Shown here in pieces: positions 10,030 through 18,964 of a stretch of 64,000 nucleotides of DNA. The number at the start of each line of letters is the position of its first letter. The stretch's first letter is position 1. The stretch lies in assembly GCA_025698895.1 (NCBI GenBank), contig JAILWO010000002.1, forward strand, positions 744,001-808,000. The letters run 5' to 3'. Made by a program: the position numbers and the translations under genes. Below the pieces are notes generated by a model that was given only the letters and a program-made list of their open reading frames with translations, ran no database searches and had not been told where the DNA came from. The DNA is from Rhizobiaceae bacterium. GTDB lineage: Bacteria; Pseudomonadota; Alphaproteobacteria; Rhizobiales; Rhizobiaceae.

Positions 10030-13000
10030 AGTGGAACATCTCGGCCTGGTCCATCCGCAACCCGGTCCCGTCGATCCTGCTGTTCATCGTGCTGACCGTG
10101 CTCGGCGTGATGAGCTTCGCTTCGCTGCCGGTCACGCGCTTCCCCAACATCGACGTGCCGCTGGTGGCCGTCAATGTCAGCGATCCGGGCGTGGCTCCGG
10201 CCGAGCTTGAGACGCAGGTGACCAAGCGCGTCGAGGACGCGGTCGCCAACATCGCCGGCGTCAAGAACGTCATCTCCGATATCACCGAAGGCAATTCGCA
10301 GACGCTGGTCGAATTCCGCCTCGAGGTGGAGACGCAGACCGCCGTCAGCGACGTCAAGGATGCGATCGAGCGCATCCGCGCCGACCTTCCCGCCACCGCC
10401 GACGACCCGGTCGTCAACCGTGTCGACGTCGAGGGTGCCGCGATCCTGACCTATGCGGTCTCGGCGCCCGCCATGACGCTCGAGGAACTGTCATGGTTCG
10501 TCGACGACACCGTCATCCGCGACCTGCAGGGGCTGAAGGGCGTCGCCCGCGTCGACCGCTATGGCGGCGTGACGCGCGAGATCAAGGTCGAGCTCGACCC
10601 GGATCGGCTCAAGGCGCTCGGCGTCACCGCCGGCGACGTGAACCGTGCCCTGCGCGGGGCCAATGTCGACCTGACCGGCGGCAAGGGCGATTTCGCGGGC
10701 GTCGACCAGACGATCCGCACGCTGGGCGGTGCGTCCAGCATCGCCGATCTGGAGGCGACCGAGATTCCGCTTTCGGGCGGCCGCGTCGCGCGGCTGTCGG
10801 ATGTCGCGACGATCGTTGATTCCTGGGAGGAGCCGAAGAGCTTCGCCCGGGTGGACGGCCGCACCGTCGTCTCCTTCGGCGTCTTCCGCGGCAAGGGCGA
10901 GAGCGATGTCGACGTCAACGAGCGCGTCGAGGCGGCCGTGGCGGAGCTGGAAGCCGCCCATCCCGGCGTCGAGATCGACAAGGTCGACGACTCGGTCTCC
11001 TACACGGCCGGCAACTACGATTCGGCCATGGAAACGCTGATGGAGGGCGCCGCGCTCGCCGTCATCGTCGTGTTCCTGTTCCTGCGCGACATCCGTGCGA
11101 CGCTGATCTCGGCCGCCGCGCTGCCCTTGTCGATCATCCCCGCCTTCTGGGCGCTCGACATGATGGGCTTCTCGCTCAACCTCGTCAGTCTCCTGGGCAT
11201 CACGCTGGTGGTCGGCATCCTGGTCGACGACGCCATTGTCGAGGTCGAGAACATCGTGCGGCACATCCGGCTCGGCAAGTCGCCCTACCGCGCCTCGCTG
11301 GAAGCGGCCGACGAGATCGGCCTGGCGGTGATCGCGATCTCCGCGACGATCATCGCGGTCTTCGCGCCGGTCTCCTTCATGGGCGGCATCGCCGGTCAGT
11401 ATTTCAAGCAGTTCGGCCTCACGGTCGCGGTCGCCGTCTTCTTCTCGCTGCTCGTCGCGCGCCTCATCACTCCGATGATGGCCGCCTATTTCCTGCGCGA
11501 CCATGGCCACCATGAGGAGAAGCCGGGCATCTTCCTGCGCGGCTACATGAAGCTGCTGCGGACCACGCTGCGCTTCCGCTGGCTGACGCTTCTGGCCGGC
11601 ATCGCCTTCTTCGCCGGGTCGATCTGGGCGATCGGGCTGCTGCCGTCGGGCTTCATTCCGAAGGAGGATGCAAGCCGCATCGTCTTTTCGCTGGAGACGC
11701 CTCCTGGCGCGCGGCTCGAGGACACGCGCCGCACCACCGACGAGGTCACGCGTCTCTTCTCGACCGTCGACGAGATCGAGCGCGTCTATGTCATCGGAGG
11801 CTCGAATCCGACCGGCACGCTGGAGCCGCGGCGGGCGACCGTGGTCGCCGATCTCGTGCACAAGTCCGAGCGCGACCGCAAGCAGGCCGAAATCGAGGAA
11901 GAACTGCTCGAGATGCTGGCCGACGTGCCGGACCTGCGCGCCTATTTCGTCAACGATCGCGGGCAGCGCTCGCTCGAGATCGGCGTCATGGGCACGGATG
12001 GCCGCCTGCTCGACGAGGCGGCGCGCGAGGTGCAGAGCGCCATGGCCGCCACCGGCAAGTTCCAGGCGATCTCGTCCAATGCCGCGCTCGATCGGCCCGA
12101 GATCGTCGTCGCGCCCGACATGGACCGCATGGCCGAACTCGGCATCTCGACCGCCGCGCTGTCGGAAACGCTGCGCATCGCCACCATCGGCGACATCGAC
12201 GCCAATCTGGCAAAGTTCACCGTCGGCGACCGTCAGATCCCGATCCGCGTTCAGCTCGACGAGCGGTCGCGCAATGACTGGGACGTGGTTTCGACCCTGC
12301 CGGTGCCGACCGCCGGCGGACAGACCGTGCCGCTTTCGTCGGTTGCCGAAATCCGCTTCGGGCAGGGGCCGTCCTCGATCCAGCGCTACAACCGCGAGCG
12401 CCGCGTTGTCATCGGGGCCGACATGGCCGCCGGCGGCGAGATCGGCGAGGGGCTGGAGCTGATCATGGCGCTGCCGGAGGTCGGGAACCTCCCCGACGGC
12501 GTGCGCATCCAGGAAACCGGCGACGCCGAGATCATGGGCGAGGTCTTCGCGGGTTTCGCCACCGCCATGGGCACCGGCATCATGCTGGTGCTGGTCGTGC
12601 TGATCCTGCTGTTCGGATCGGTCTTCCACTCCTTCACCATTCTCGGCTCGCTGCCGCTGTCGGTCGGGGGCGTGGTCGCGGGCCTGATGCTGACCAATTC
12701 GGCGGTCTCCATGCCGGTCGTCATCGGCATTCTCATGCTGATGGGCATCGTCACCAAGAACGCCATCATGCTGGTCGATTTCGCCATCGAGGAAGTGAAT
12801 CAGGGCGTGCCCAGGCTGGAGGCGATCATGGACGCCGGCCGCAAGCGCGCCCGGCCGATCGTCATGACGACCATCGCCATGTCGGCGGGCATGATCCCGG
12901 CCTCGCTCGCGCTCGGCGACGGCGGCGAGTTCCGCGCGCCGATGGCGGTCGCGGTGATCGGCGGGCTGCTCGTCTCGACGCTTCTGTCGCTGGTCTTCGT

Positions 13001-13175
13001 TCCATCCTTCTACACGATCATGGACGACGCGGCGCTTGGCACGGCCCGGCTGTGGCGCTGGCTGATGCGGCCCAACGAGCGCGACGAGCCGCCGGCCGAT
13101 TCGGTCCTTCATGGCGGCAATGTCCACGTCATGGCCGGCGCGCCGGGACGCGAACTGCCCATCGCGGCCGAGTAG
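10026..13175 (+). CDS. RND efflux pump, inner-membrane subunit
   Basis: A 1049-residue AcrB-like resistance-nodulation-division transporter that uses proton flow to export substrates from the periplasm or outer leaflet. It has the expected 12-TM layout with two large periplasmic loops, the N-terminal NPVPSILLFIVLTVLGVMSF and the N-terminal-half motif LVVGILVDDAIVEVENI. The proton-relay aspartates fall at Asp401 and Asp402, and the matching lysine (Lys911, GIVTKNAIML) is present. The sequence is nearer the generic HAE1-like pumps of alphaproteobacteria than AcrB itself, so the substrate range is not predictable. Translation is coupled to the adaptor by a four-base overlap. Confidence 0.95.
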   Translation: MKWNISAWSIRNPVPSILLFIVLTVLGVMSFASLPVTRFPNIDVPLVAVNVSDPGVAPAELETQVTKRVEDAVANIAGVKNVISDITEGNSQTLVEFRLEVETQTAVSDVKDAIERIRADLPATADDPVVNRVDVEGAAILTYAVSAPAMTLEELSWFVDDTVIRDLQGLKGVARVDRYGGVTREIKVELDPDRLKALGVTAGDVNRALRGANVDLTGGKGDFAGVDQTIRTLGGASSIADLEATEIPLSGGRVARLSDVATIVDSWEEPKSFARVDGRTVVSFGVFRGKGESDVDVNERVEAAVAELEAAHPGVEIDKVDDSVSYTAGNYDSAMETLMEGAALAVIVVFLFLRDIRATLISAAALPLSIIPAFWALDMMGFSLNLVSLLGITLVVGILVDDAIVEVENIVRHIRLGKSPYRASLEAADEIGLAVIAISATIIAVFAPVSFMGGIAGQYFKQFGLTVAVAVFFSLLVARLITPMMAAYFLRDHGHHEEKPGIFLRGYMKLLRTTLRFRWLTLLAGIAFFAGSIWAIGLLPSGFIPKEDASRIVFSLETPPGARLEDTRRTTDEVTRLFSTVDEIERVYVIGGSNPTGTLEPRRATVVADLVHKSERDRKQAEIEEELLEMLADVPDLRAYFVNDRGQRSLEIGVMGTDGRLLDEAAREVQSAMAATGKFQAISSNAALDRPEIVVAPDMDRMAELGISTAALSETLRIATIGDIDANLAKFTVGDRQIPIRVQLDERSRNDWDVVSTLPVPTAGGQTVPLSSVAEIRFGQGPSSIQRYNRERRVVIGADMAAGGEIGEGLELIMALPEVGNLPDGVRIQETGDAEIMGEVFAGFATAMGTGIMLVLVVLILLFGSVFHSFTILGSLPLSVGGVVAGLMLTNSAVSMPVVIGILMLMGIVTKNAIMLVDFAIEEVNQGVPRLEAIMDAGRKRARPIVMTTIAMSAGMIPASLALGDGGEFRAPMAVAVIGGLLVSTLLSLVFVPSFYTIMDDAALGTARLWRWLMRPNERDEPPADSVLHGGNVHVMAGAPGRELPIAAE

Positions 13176-13326
13176 CAGGGCAGGCTCTGTCGAATTCGTG
13201 GTGGCGGAGAAGGTGAGGCTCTGGCGCCTTCATTCTCCATTCCTTGGTTTCGCGCAAACGCGATCAAGCGCAGCCGGTGAACTTCCTTCAGACATGGGTT
13301 TAGTTGTCCATTGAAGGAGGATCGTC

Positions 13327-14259
13327 ATGTCCGTGTCAGCCGCGGCAAGCTTGAATCTCGACGGTAGTGCCGCTGCCCAACCCCTTGATTTCACCAGACA
13401 GTCCCGGTTTAGCGATCCCGGCCGTCATGCCGCCCTCTTCGATGCGCTGCCGTACGACCCTCCCGGTGCGGCGCGTGTCGTGCAGGGACTGTTCGTGTAC
13501 GAGCACGTCGCCGAAGCCTGGTACGACGTCCCGCTCGACGAGACGCGGCGTGGCGAAAGCCACATCAGGACTGTTGAGGAGATCATCGACGTGCTCTTGG
13601 CGCTCGACGCCGCGCCGCTGTCGATGCCCCGCCCTCCGAGGTGCCGCGTGGTCGGCATCTGCCGGCACTATATGCTGCTTTCAGTTGCAATCCTGCGTCA
13701 TCACGGCGTTCCGGCGCGTGGTCGGGGCGGCTTTGGCGGCTACTTCAGCCCGGAGACCTGGGAGGATCACTGGGTATGTGAATACTGGAACGCGGAGGAG
13801 GGTAGGTGGGCGCTGCTCGACGCGCAATTCGACGCCCTCTGGATCGAGCGATTCCACCTTGATCACGACATAACCGATGTGCCGCGTGATCGCTTTCTTG
13901 CCGCCGCCGACGCGTGGAGGAAGTGCCGATCCGGCGAGCTCGATCCGGCTCGTTTTGGTATCGAGTTCTCGAAACTGCGCGGGTTGTGGTTCGTCGCCGG
14001 CAGCCTGATCCGCGACGCCGCGACCCTGCTCGGCCACGAGATACTGCCCTGGGATGTCTGGGGCGCGCAGCTCTTGGCCCCTCGCGAGCTGTCGGATGAC
14101 GAACTGGCCTTCTTCGACGATCTCGCCTTGCTGACGGCGGATCCCGACGCCAATATCGGTGCCCTGCGGGCGCGCTTCGCCGCCGATCCACGTCTCGCCG
14201 TGCCCGACCTCGTGTTCAACGCGCTTCGGCAGCGGCCCGAGCGTCTGCCGAAGGCTTGA
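13327..14259 (+). CDS. Transglutaminase-like cysteine protein
   Basis: A 310-residue protein with a transglutaminase/protease-like core. A Cys-His-Asp triad is visible: Cys112 in VVGICRHYMLLSV, His148 in WEDHWVCEYW and Asp165 in RWALLDAQFD. The segment AILRHHGVPARGRGGFGGYF is typical of the fold between Cys and His. There is no signal peptide, so it is probably cytosolic; bacterial members are peptidases or amidases more often than cross-linkers. A strong GGAGG sits seven bases before ATG 13327. The AraC-type gene begins 17 bases after the stop, suggesting an operon. The substrate is unknown. Confidence 0.8.
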   Translation: MSVSAAASLNLDGSAAAQPLDFTRQSRFSDPGRHAALFDALPYDPPGAARVVQGLFVYEHVAEAWYDVPLDETRRGESHIRTVEEIIDVLLALDAAPLSMPRPPRCRVVGICRHYMLLSVAILRHHGVPARGRGGFGGYFSPETWEDHWVCEYWNAEEGRWALLDAQFDALWIERFHLDHDITDVPRDRFLAAADAWRKCRSGELDPARFGIEFSKLRGLWFVAGSLIRDAATLLGHEILPWDVWGAQLLAPRELSDDELAFFDDLALLTADPDANIGALRARFAADPRLAVPDLVFNALRQRPERLPKA

Positions 14260-14276
14260 ATGCTGCGACGGGGAAC

Positions 14277-15119
14277 ATGCGCAAGCCGGTCGAAAGGGCC
14301 ATTTGGTACGTCGAAAGCCACTTCTCCCGTGGCGTGACGCTCGATGACGTCGCAGGCGTCTGCGGCCTGTCGCGTTTCGAGATGTCGCGCGCCTTCACGC
14401 AAGCCGCCGGCATGCCGTTCACTGCCTATCTGCGTGCGCGGCGGCTCAGCGAGGCTGCACGTGCGCTCGCCGGCGGCGGCGACATCATCGCGGTCGCCGT
14501 CGAGGCAGGCTATGGCTCGCACGAAGCTTTCACGCGCGCCTTCAGGCGGCAGTTCGGCGTCACCCCGAGCGAGGTGCGTGCCTGCGGCACGTTGAAAGGC
14601 CTGCCGATTGTGGGGCCGCTGCGCGAAGATCCCGACTTTCCGCCGCGGCTAGCCAGGCCACGCATCGAGCACCGCGGACCGCTGGCTGTGGCCGGCCTCA
14701 CAGAAAGCCTGACCCAGGATGATCTTGCCGGCATCCCGGCGATCTGGCAGCGGCTTCATCCCCACCTCGCCGCAAGGGGCAACGCCTATGACGGCGTGGC
14801 CTGGGGGGTGGTTTCCGGCATATCCTCGGGCGAGGCTGGCTTCCGCTATCTCGCAGGGGTCGAGATCGGCGCGAACGCCGAGCCAGATCCGGATTTCGAG
14901 GCGATGCGTTTCCCCGCGCAGACCTACGCCGTCTTCACCCATCACGGCCACGTCACGGCGATCACCAGCAGCGCCCGGGCGATTCGGAGCGACTGGCTGC
15001 CGCGTTCCGGCTTCACGCCAACCGGTACACCGGATTTTCTCGAGCGCTATGACCGTCGCTTCGATTCCGAGACCGGCTCGGGTGGCTTCGAAATTTGGAT
15101 ACCCGTCGAACGGGCATGA
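14277..15119 (+). CDS. AraC-family regulator with GyrI-like ligand domain
   Basis: A 280-residue transcription factor. The two helix-turn-helix units of the AraC family are N-terminal (VTLDDVAGVCGLSRFEMSRAF and VAVEAGYGSHEAFTRAFRRQFG, about residues 20-100). A C-terminal GyrI-like/SHS2 effector-binding domain follows, containing VAGLTESLTQDDLAGIPAIWQRL and ending GFEIWIPVE. This layout is that of Rob/SoxS-related multidrug and stress sensors that bind hydrophobic ligands. A TTG at 14256 in the same frame would overlap the upstream stop, but its AAGG is too close to act as a ribosome-binding site, so ATG 14277 is chosen. It probably controls itself and the transglutaminase-like gene. Confidence 0.85.
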   Translation: MRKPVERAIWYVESHFSRGVTLDDVAGVCGLSRFEMSRAFTQAAGMPFTAYLRARRLSEAARALAGGGDIIAVAVEAGYGSHEAFTRAFRRQFGVTPSEVRACGTLKGLPIVGPLREDPDFPPRLARPRIEHRGPLAVAGLTESLTQDDLAGIPAIWQRLHPHLAARGNAYDGVAWGVVSGISSGEAGFRYLAGVEIGANAEPDPDFEAMRFPAQTYAVFTHHGHVTAITSSARAIRSDWLPRSGFTPTGTPDFLERYDRRFDSETGSGGFEIWIPVERA

Positions 15120-15121
15120 CG

Positions 15122-15670
15122 TCAGCCTTTGGGCTTCGCCGGATTGCCGACGACGGAGGTGCCGGCAGCCACATCGCGCGTCACCACCGCACCGGCGCCG
15201 ACGATCGCGCCGTTGCCTATGGTCACGCCCGGCAGGATGATCGCGCCGCCGCCGATCCAGACACGGGCGCCGATCGTGACCGGCAGGGCCCGCTCGAAGC
15301 CCTGCGTTCTCAATTCGGGGTCGCGATGATGGTCGGCGCAGTAGATGTGAACGCCGGGCCCGAACATCGTCTCGGCGCCTATGCGGACGGGCGCGGTGTC
15401 GAGAATGACGCAGCCGGCGTTGAAATAGACCTTGGCGGCGATGTCGATGTTGAAGCCGTAGGCGCAATGGAACGGCGCCTCGATGAAGGCATCGTCGGCC
15501 ACGACGCCGAACAGCCGCCTGAGGTCGGGCGCCATCGCGCCGCGCTCCGCCGGATGCAGGGTATTGTGCGCATGCACGGCCGCGCGTGCCGTCTCGCGCA
15601 ACGCGTCGAGCTCGGGGTCGAGGCAGCGATACCATTCGCCCCGCGCCATCTTCTCGCGTTCGCTGGCCAT
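15122..15670 (-). CDS. Maltose O-acetyltransferase-type sugar acetyltransferase
   Basis: A 182-residue hexapeptide-repeat acetyltransferase of the Maa/NodL/LacA group, which transfers acetyl from acetyl-CoA to a sugar hydroxyl. The N-terminal mac domain is clear (KMARGEWYRCLDPELDALRETARAAVHAHN) and the left-handed beta-helix repeats follow (VTIGARVWIGGGAIILPGVT, IGNGAIVGAGAVVTRDV). The catalytic histidine region HIYCADHHRDP is present. The start at ATG 15670 gives the usual family length. A longer in-frame extension overlaps the EamA gene and is a shadow. The gene starts five bases after the EamA gene stops, so the two are co-transcribed. The acceptor sugar is not known. Confidence 0.88.
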   Translation of the reverse strand: MASEREKMARGEWYRCLDPELDALRETARAAVHAHNTLHPAERGAMAPDLRRLFGVVADDAFIEAPFHCAYGFNIDIAAKVYFNAGCVILDTAPVRIGAETMFGPGVHIYCADHHRDPELRTQGFERALPVTIGARVWIGGGAIILPGVTIGNGAIVGAGAVVTRDVAAGTSVVGNPAKPKG

Positions 15671-15675
15671 GCGCG

Positions 15676-16575
15676 TCACGCCGGATGACGGACGGCCAGA
15701 GCCGCGCGCCGTTTCCGGTTCTTGTTGAGCTGCCAGAGGGAATGCGCCACCAGCGTCGCGACCAGCAGCGCCCCGCCGGCCAGCGTGGCGGTTGTCGGCA
15801 CTTCGGCGAAGATCATCCAGACCCAGACCGGCGCGAGCACGGTTTCCAGCAGGTAGAACATGGCGACCTCCGGCCCGGGGATATATTTCGGCGCGTTCGC
15901 GAGGCAGAAGAACGACACCGGCATGATGACGGCGCCGTTGAACACGATCCACCAGGGTGCGTCGATCCGGAACCCGTTCTGCCCGACGAGAATCGCCGCC
16001 ACCGCCATCGGCGCGAGCACCGCGACAAGCGGCGTGAAGCCCATGTCCTTGCCGCTGCGCCGCGACAGCGTGATGGCGCAGGCGATGGCGAAGGCCGACG
16101 CGGCCGCCATCAGGTCGCCGAACAGATGGCCGTGCCCGATGCCGTCTCCGACGATGACGGCCACGCCCAGCAGCATGATCGCCATCGCGGCCAGAGTGGG
16201 ACCGCGCGGCCGCTCGCCGATGAAGAGCCAGGACAGGATGGCCGCGAACATCGAATTGAAGGCCAGGATGAAGACGAGGTTGGCCGTCGATGTGTTGAAC
16301 ACGGCCAGCATGAAGGTCAGGGTCGCCGATGCGTAGCACGCCGCGACCGCGAAGCCGTCGCGGCCGGGGATCAGTGGCGGCGGGTTACGGCGCGCCGCGC
16401 GCAGCAGGATCCAGATCGTCAGCACCGCCACGAAGGTCACCGCGCTGCGCACGAGCAGGATCGACCATGTGTCGCCGCCGGCGAGCCGGATCAGCGGGAT
16501 GTCGACGGTCAGCGCAAGCCCGCCCGTCGCGGCGAGCAGCAATCCGCGATTGTGGTCGGTCGACGGCTGCGTCAA
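15676..16575 (-). CDS. EamA-family (DMT) permease
   Basis: An inner-membrane drug/metabolite transporter of the EamA family with ten predicted membrane segments and two EamA repeats. Recognisable phrases are LVFILAFNSMFAAILSWLFIGERP in the first repeat and EVAMFYLLETVLAPVWVWMIFAEVP in the second. I place the start at TTG 16573-16575, because GGAG lies seven bases upstream and it gives 299 residues, the family norm. The longer open frame overlaps bpt and would need a long hydrophilic leader. It is followed closely by the acetyltransferase. The substrate is unknown. Confidence 0.85.
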   Translation of the reverse strand: MTQPSTDHNRGLLLAATGGLALTVDIPLIRLAGGDTWSILLVRSAVTFVAVLTIWILLRAARRNPPPLIPGRDGFAVAACYASATLTFMLAVFNTSTANLVFILAFNSMFAAILSWLFIGERPRGPTLAAMAIMLLGVAVIVGDGIGHGHLFGDLMAAASAFAIACAITLSRRSGKDMGFTPLVAVLAPMAVAAILVGQNGFRIDAPWWIVFNGAVIMPVSFFCLANAPKYIPGPEVAMFYLLETVLAPVWVWMIFAEVPTTATLAGGALLVATLVAHSLWQLNKNRKRRAALAVRHPA

Positions 16576-16609
16576 TCGATGCTCCGGCCGGGACGCGGCT
16601 TGGGCGGGG

Positions 16610-17356
16610 TCAGCGCGTGCGTTCCCAGCCCTTCGGGCCGAGATGTTCCTGCGGCTGGAAGCGGACCTTATAATCCATCTTGCGGGAGCCGTTGACCCAA
16701 TAGCCCAGATAGACATGGGGCAGGCCGGCGGCGCGGGCGCGCTCGATATGGTCGAGGATCATGAACGTCCCGAGCGACCGGTCGGCATGGTCGGGATTGA
16801 AGAAGGAGTAGACCATCGACATGCCGTCGGCCATCTTGTCCGACAGCGCGACGGCCAGCAGCTCGCCTTCGCCGCGACCGGTGATGAAACTGTCGGGACC
16901 GCGCTTCCGGTACTCGATGACCTTCGTGTCGACATGGGTGTCCTCGACCATCATCGCATAGTCGAGCACCGTCATGTCCGACATGCCGCCGCGGTGATGG
17001 CGGGCGTCGAGATAGGTCCGAAACAGCGAATACTGTTCGGTGGAGGGCTCGGCGTCGTGCATGACGCCGATCAGATCGGCATTGCGCTGCGCGACCCGCT
17101 TCATGTTGCGCGTCGGCTTGAACTCCGAGGCGATGATGCGCACCGACACGCATGCGCGGCAATTCTCGCAGGCCGGCCGATAGGCGATGTTTTGCGAGCG
17201 GCGGAAGCCGCCCTGGGTCAGCAGGTCGTTCATCTCCGGCGCGCGCTCGCCCACCAGATGCGTGAACACCTTCCGCTCGTACTGCCCCTCCAGATAGGGG
17301 CAGGGCGAGGGCGCGGTCAGGAAGAACTGCGGCGACTGTGTCGGATGATGCGTCAT
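16610..17356 (-). CDS. bpt: Aspartate/glutamate leucyltransferase (arginyltransferase family)
   Basis: A tRNA-protein transferase of the bacterial N-degron pathway. It adds Leu from Leu-tRNA to proteins with N-terminal Asp or Glu, marking them for ClpS/ClpAP. The 248-residue protein shows the N-terminal domain ([25 protein letters not shown], split here to avoid length), the Cys-rich motif [15 protein letters not shown] and the GNAT-like C-terminal half with [16 protein letters not shown]. Neighbours are an RDD membrane protein upstream and an EamA permease downstream, all on the same strand. RDD-bpt adjacency is common in rhizobia, often together with hemB, which here lies 6.8 kb further away. 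Confidence 0.93.
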   Translation of the reverse strand: MTHHPTQSPQFFLTAPSPCPYLEGQYERKVFTHLVGERAPEMNDLLTQGGFRRSQNIAYRPACENCRACVSVRIIASEFKPTRNMKRVAQRNADLIGVMHDAEPSTEQYSLFRTYLDARHHRGGMSDMTVLDYAMMVEDTHVDTKVIEYRKRGPDSFITGRGEGELLAVALSDKMADGMSMVYSFFNPDHADRSLGTFMILDHIERARAAGLPHVYLGYWVNGSRKMDYKVRFQPQEHLGPKGWERTR

Positions 17357-17438
17357 GCTTCTGCTGGCGCGGATTCTTCTGATTGCGCTAGCTTGAAGAC
17401 ACCGGCGAAAATTTCAACAGGATTGTTGCTGTTGCCGC

Positions 17439-17912
17439 TCAAAGGTCGGTGCGGACGACGACTGTTCCAAGCAGGAGATCGTGAACCGTGCGCTTCCTGT
17501 CGAGAAACAGCGACGCCAGCAGGATCAGCGGCGTCAGGATCGCGTTGCCGGCCCAGAACAGCACCGTATGCACGATCGCCAGCAGCGGGTCGACCGGGCG
17601 TCCGTCCAGCCTTTCCAGCCGGATCGACATCATCCGCATGCCGAGCGTGGCCTGGGTGGGCCCGCCCATCGTCATCCCCACATAGGTCAGCGCCACGACC
17701 GGCGCGAGGATGCCGAACAGCAGCCAGCCGAGCCCGAGCGTAAGCAGCCCCAGGATGAAGACGGCGAAACCGACGACCAGCAACAGCAGGCCGACGATGA
17801 CATAGTCAACGATGAAGGCCAGCACCCGCTTGGTGCGGACACTGTCATAGAGGCGTCCATCATCGAAACGGCTCATCACGCCGGTTTCATTGATCGGGTG
17901 GGCGTCGCTCAT
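17439..17912 (-). CDS. RDD-family membrane protein
   Basis: A 157-residue inner-membrane protein of the RDD family, named after conserved Arg and Asp residues. The motif appears as VLAFIVDYVIVGLLL with a preceding Arg. Later segments include GGPTQATLGMRMMSIRL, the second family hallmark, and a final pair of membrane helices. Some RDD proteins have been linked to ion exchange, but most are uncharacterised. The upstream GTG at 17921 lies directly on the ribosome-binding site, so ATG 17912 with AAGGAG nine bases upstream is chosen. It precedes bpt on the same strand. Confidence 0.85.
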   Translation of the reverse strand: MSDAHPINETGVMSRFDDGRLYDSVRTKRVLAFIVDYVIVGLLLLVVGFAVFILGLLTLGLGWLLFGILAPVVALTYVGMTMGGPTQATLGMRMMSIRLERLDGRPVDPLLAIVHTVLFWAGNAILTPLILLASLFLDRKRTVHDLLLGTVVVRTDL

Positions 17913-17992
17913 ACCGTTCACTCCTTCGTGACCCGGACATGGGGTCGATGCGGCGGTTCATCAAGGAATGGCCGCGTCGGCACCGCTCCATT

Positions 17993-18799
17993 CTATTCGA
18001 AACCGCCGTCCAGCGCCGCTTCTATCCTGGCCTTCATGCCCAGCATGGCGGGCGCCACCCGGTCGCGCATGAAGTCGGCGGTGAACTGATGCGGCGGCCC
18101 GCCGCAATTGAAGGCGTAGACGCCGCTGCCGTCGTGAGCCACCAGCGGAACGGCGACCGAGTGGATGTCGGACCGCCACGCGGCCGTCACGCTGGTATAT
18201 CCGTCGCGGGCGCAGGATGCGTAGGCGGCCTCCAGTTCCGCCTCGATCGCCGGCCAGTCCGTGCCGTGAGAGGCGCGCAGCGGTTCCAGGATAGCCGCGC
18301 GCTCAGCGGGCGGCGTTGCGGCCAGCAGCGCCCGGCCCATGGCCGTCGTCAGCAACGGCAGGCGCGATCCGATCTCGAGTTGGATGGTGAAGGCGGCGGT
18401 CCCGCGGGCGATATCCACATACAGAACCGCGCTGCGGTCGATGACGCCGAGCGCGACCGGCGCCGACAGGTCGCGCGCCACGTCTTCCATGAAAGGGCGC
18501 GCCACGCGGCGCAGGCCGAAGCCGGCGAGAGCCGCATAGCCGATCGTGATCGCCGAAGGGGCGAGGCTGTATTTGTCGAACCGCGCAATCCTGGCCAGGT
18601 AGCCGAGCTGGCACAGCGTGTAGGTTATCCGCGTCACGGTGGGACGCGGGAGCCCCGTGCGCTCGGCGATCTCCTTGTTGCCGAGCATGCCGTCGCTCGG
18701 GCGGAAGGCGCGCAGCACCTCCAGGCCGCGCGCCAGCGCGACCACGAACTTGCGATCGCCCTCGGTCTTGCCACCGGCCATGTCGGCTCGCGGTTTCAT
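17993..18799 (-). CDS. IclR-family transcriptional regulator
   Basis: A 268-residue regulator. The N-terminal winged helix reads LEVLRAFRPSDGMLGNKEIAERTGLPRPTVTR-type sequence (about residues 28-60). The C-terminal GAF-like effector domain follows (MGRALLAATPPAERA, and the SVAVPLV strand typical of the family). It is divergent from a TRAP transporter operon and very probably controls it in response to the transported acid or a derivative. A near-perfect palindrome of IclR type lies between the two genes. The predicted start has its AGGGGA unusually close, so ATG 18781 (MAGGKTEG) is a possible alternative. Confidence 0.88.
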   Translation of the reverse strand: MKPRADMAGGKTEGDRKFVVALARGLEVLRAFRPSDGMLGNKEIAERTGLPRPTVTRITYTLCQLGYLARIARFDKYSLAPSAITIGYAALAGFGLRRVARPFMEDVARDLSAPVALGVIDRSAVLYVDIARGTAAFTIQLEIGSRLPLLTTAMGRALLAATPPAERAAILEPLRASHGTDWPAIEAELEAAYASCARDGYTSVTAAWRSDIHSVAVPLVAHDGSGVYAFNCGGPPHQFTADFMRDRVAPAMLGMKARIEAALDGGFE

Positions 18800-18830
18800 T
18801 CCCCTGGAAGCGCCCCGGCGCGATCAAAGA

Positions 18831-18898
18831 TTGACTTAGCGTCAGCGGGCCGTATCAATTACAATAGAATGCGAAAGTCAATTCCGCACTGCGAAATT
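18831..18898 (+). promoter_or_regulatory. TRAP operon promoter with IclR-type operator
   Basis: TTGACT (18831-18836) with TATCAA (18853-18858) makes a plausible promoter. Downstream, 18880-18898 reads AATTCCGCACTGCGAAATT, a 19-bp palindrome with 9-bp arms around a central C and one mismatch. This resembles operators bound by IclR-family proteins. It lies about 15-35 bases past the likely transcription start, where a bound repressor could block transcription of the TRAP genes. Confidence 0.55.
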
Positions 18899-18964
18899 GT
18901 GGAGGATAACCAGCCCTGCAAACACCGCCAAATGGCGGTCCGGCTCGACAACAGTGGAGGAGAT

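Noticed and set aside
10491-13127. An 878-codon minus-strand frame over the RND pump
   Set aside because: Repetitive Asp/His/Arg translation typical of an antisense shadow.
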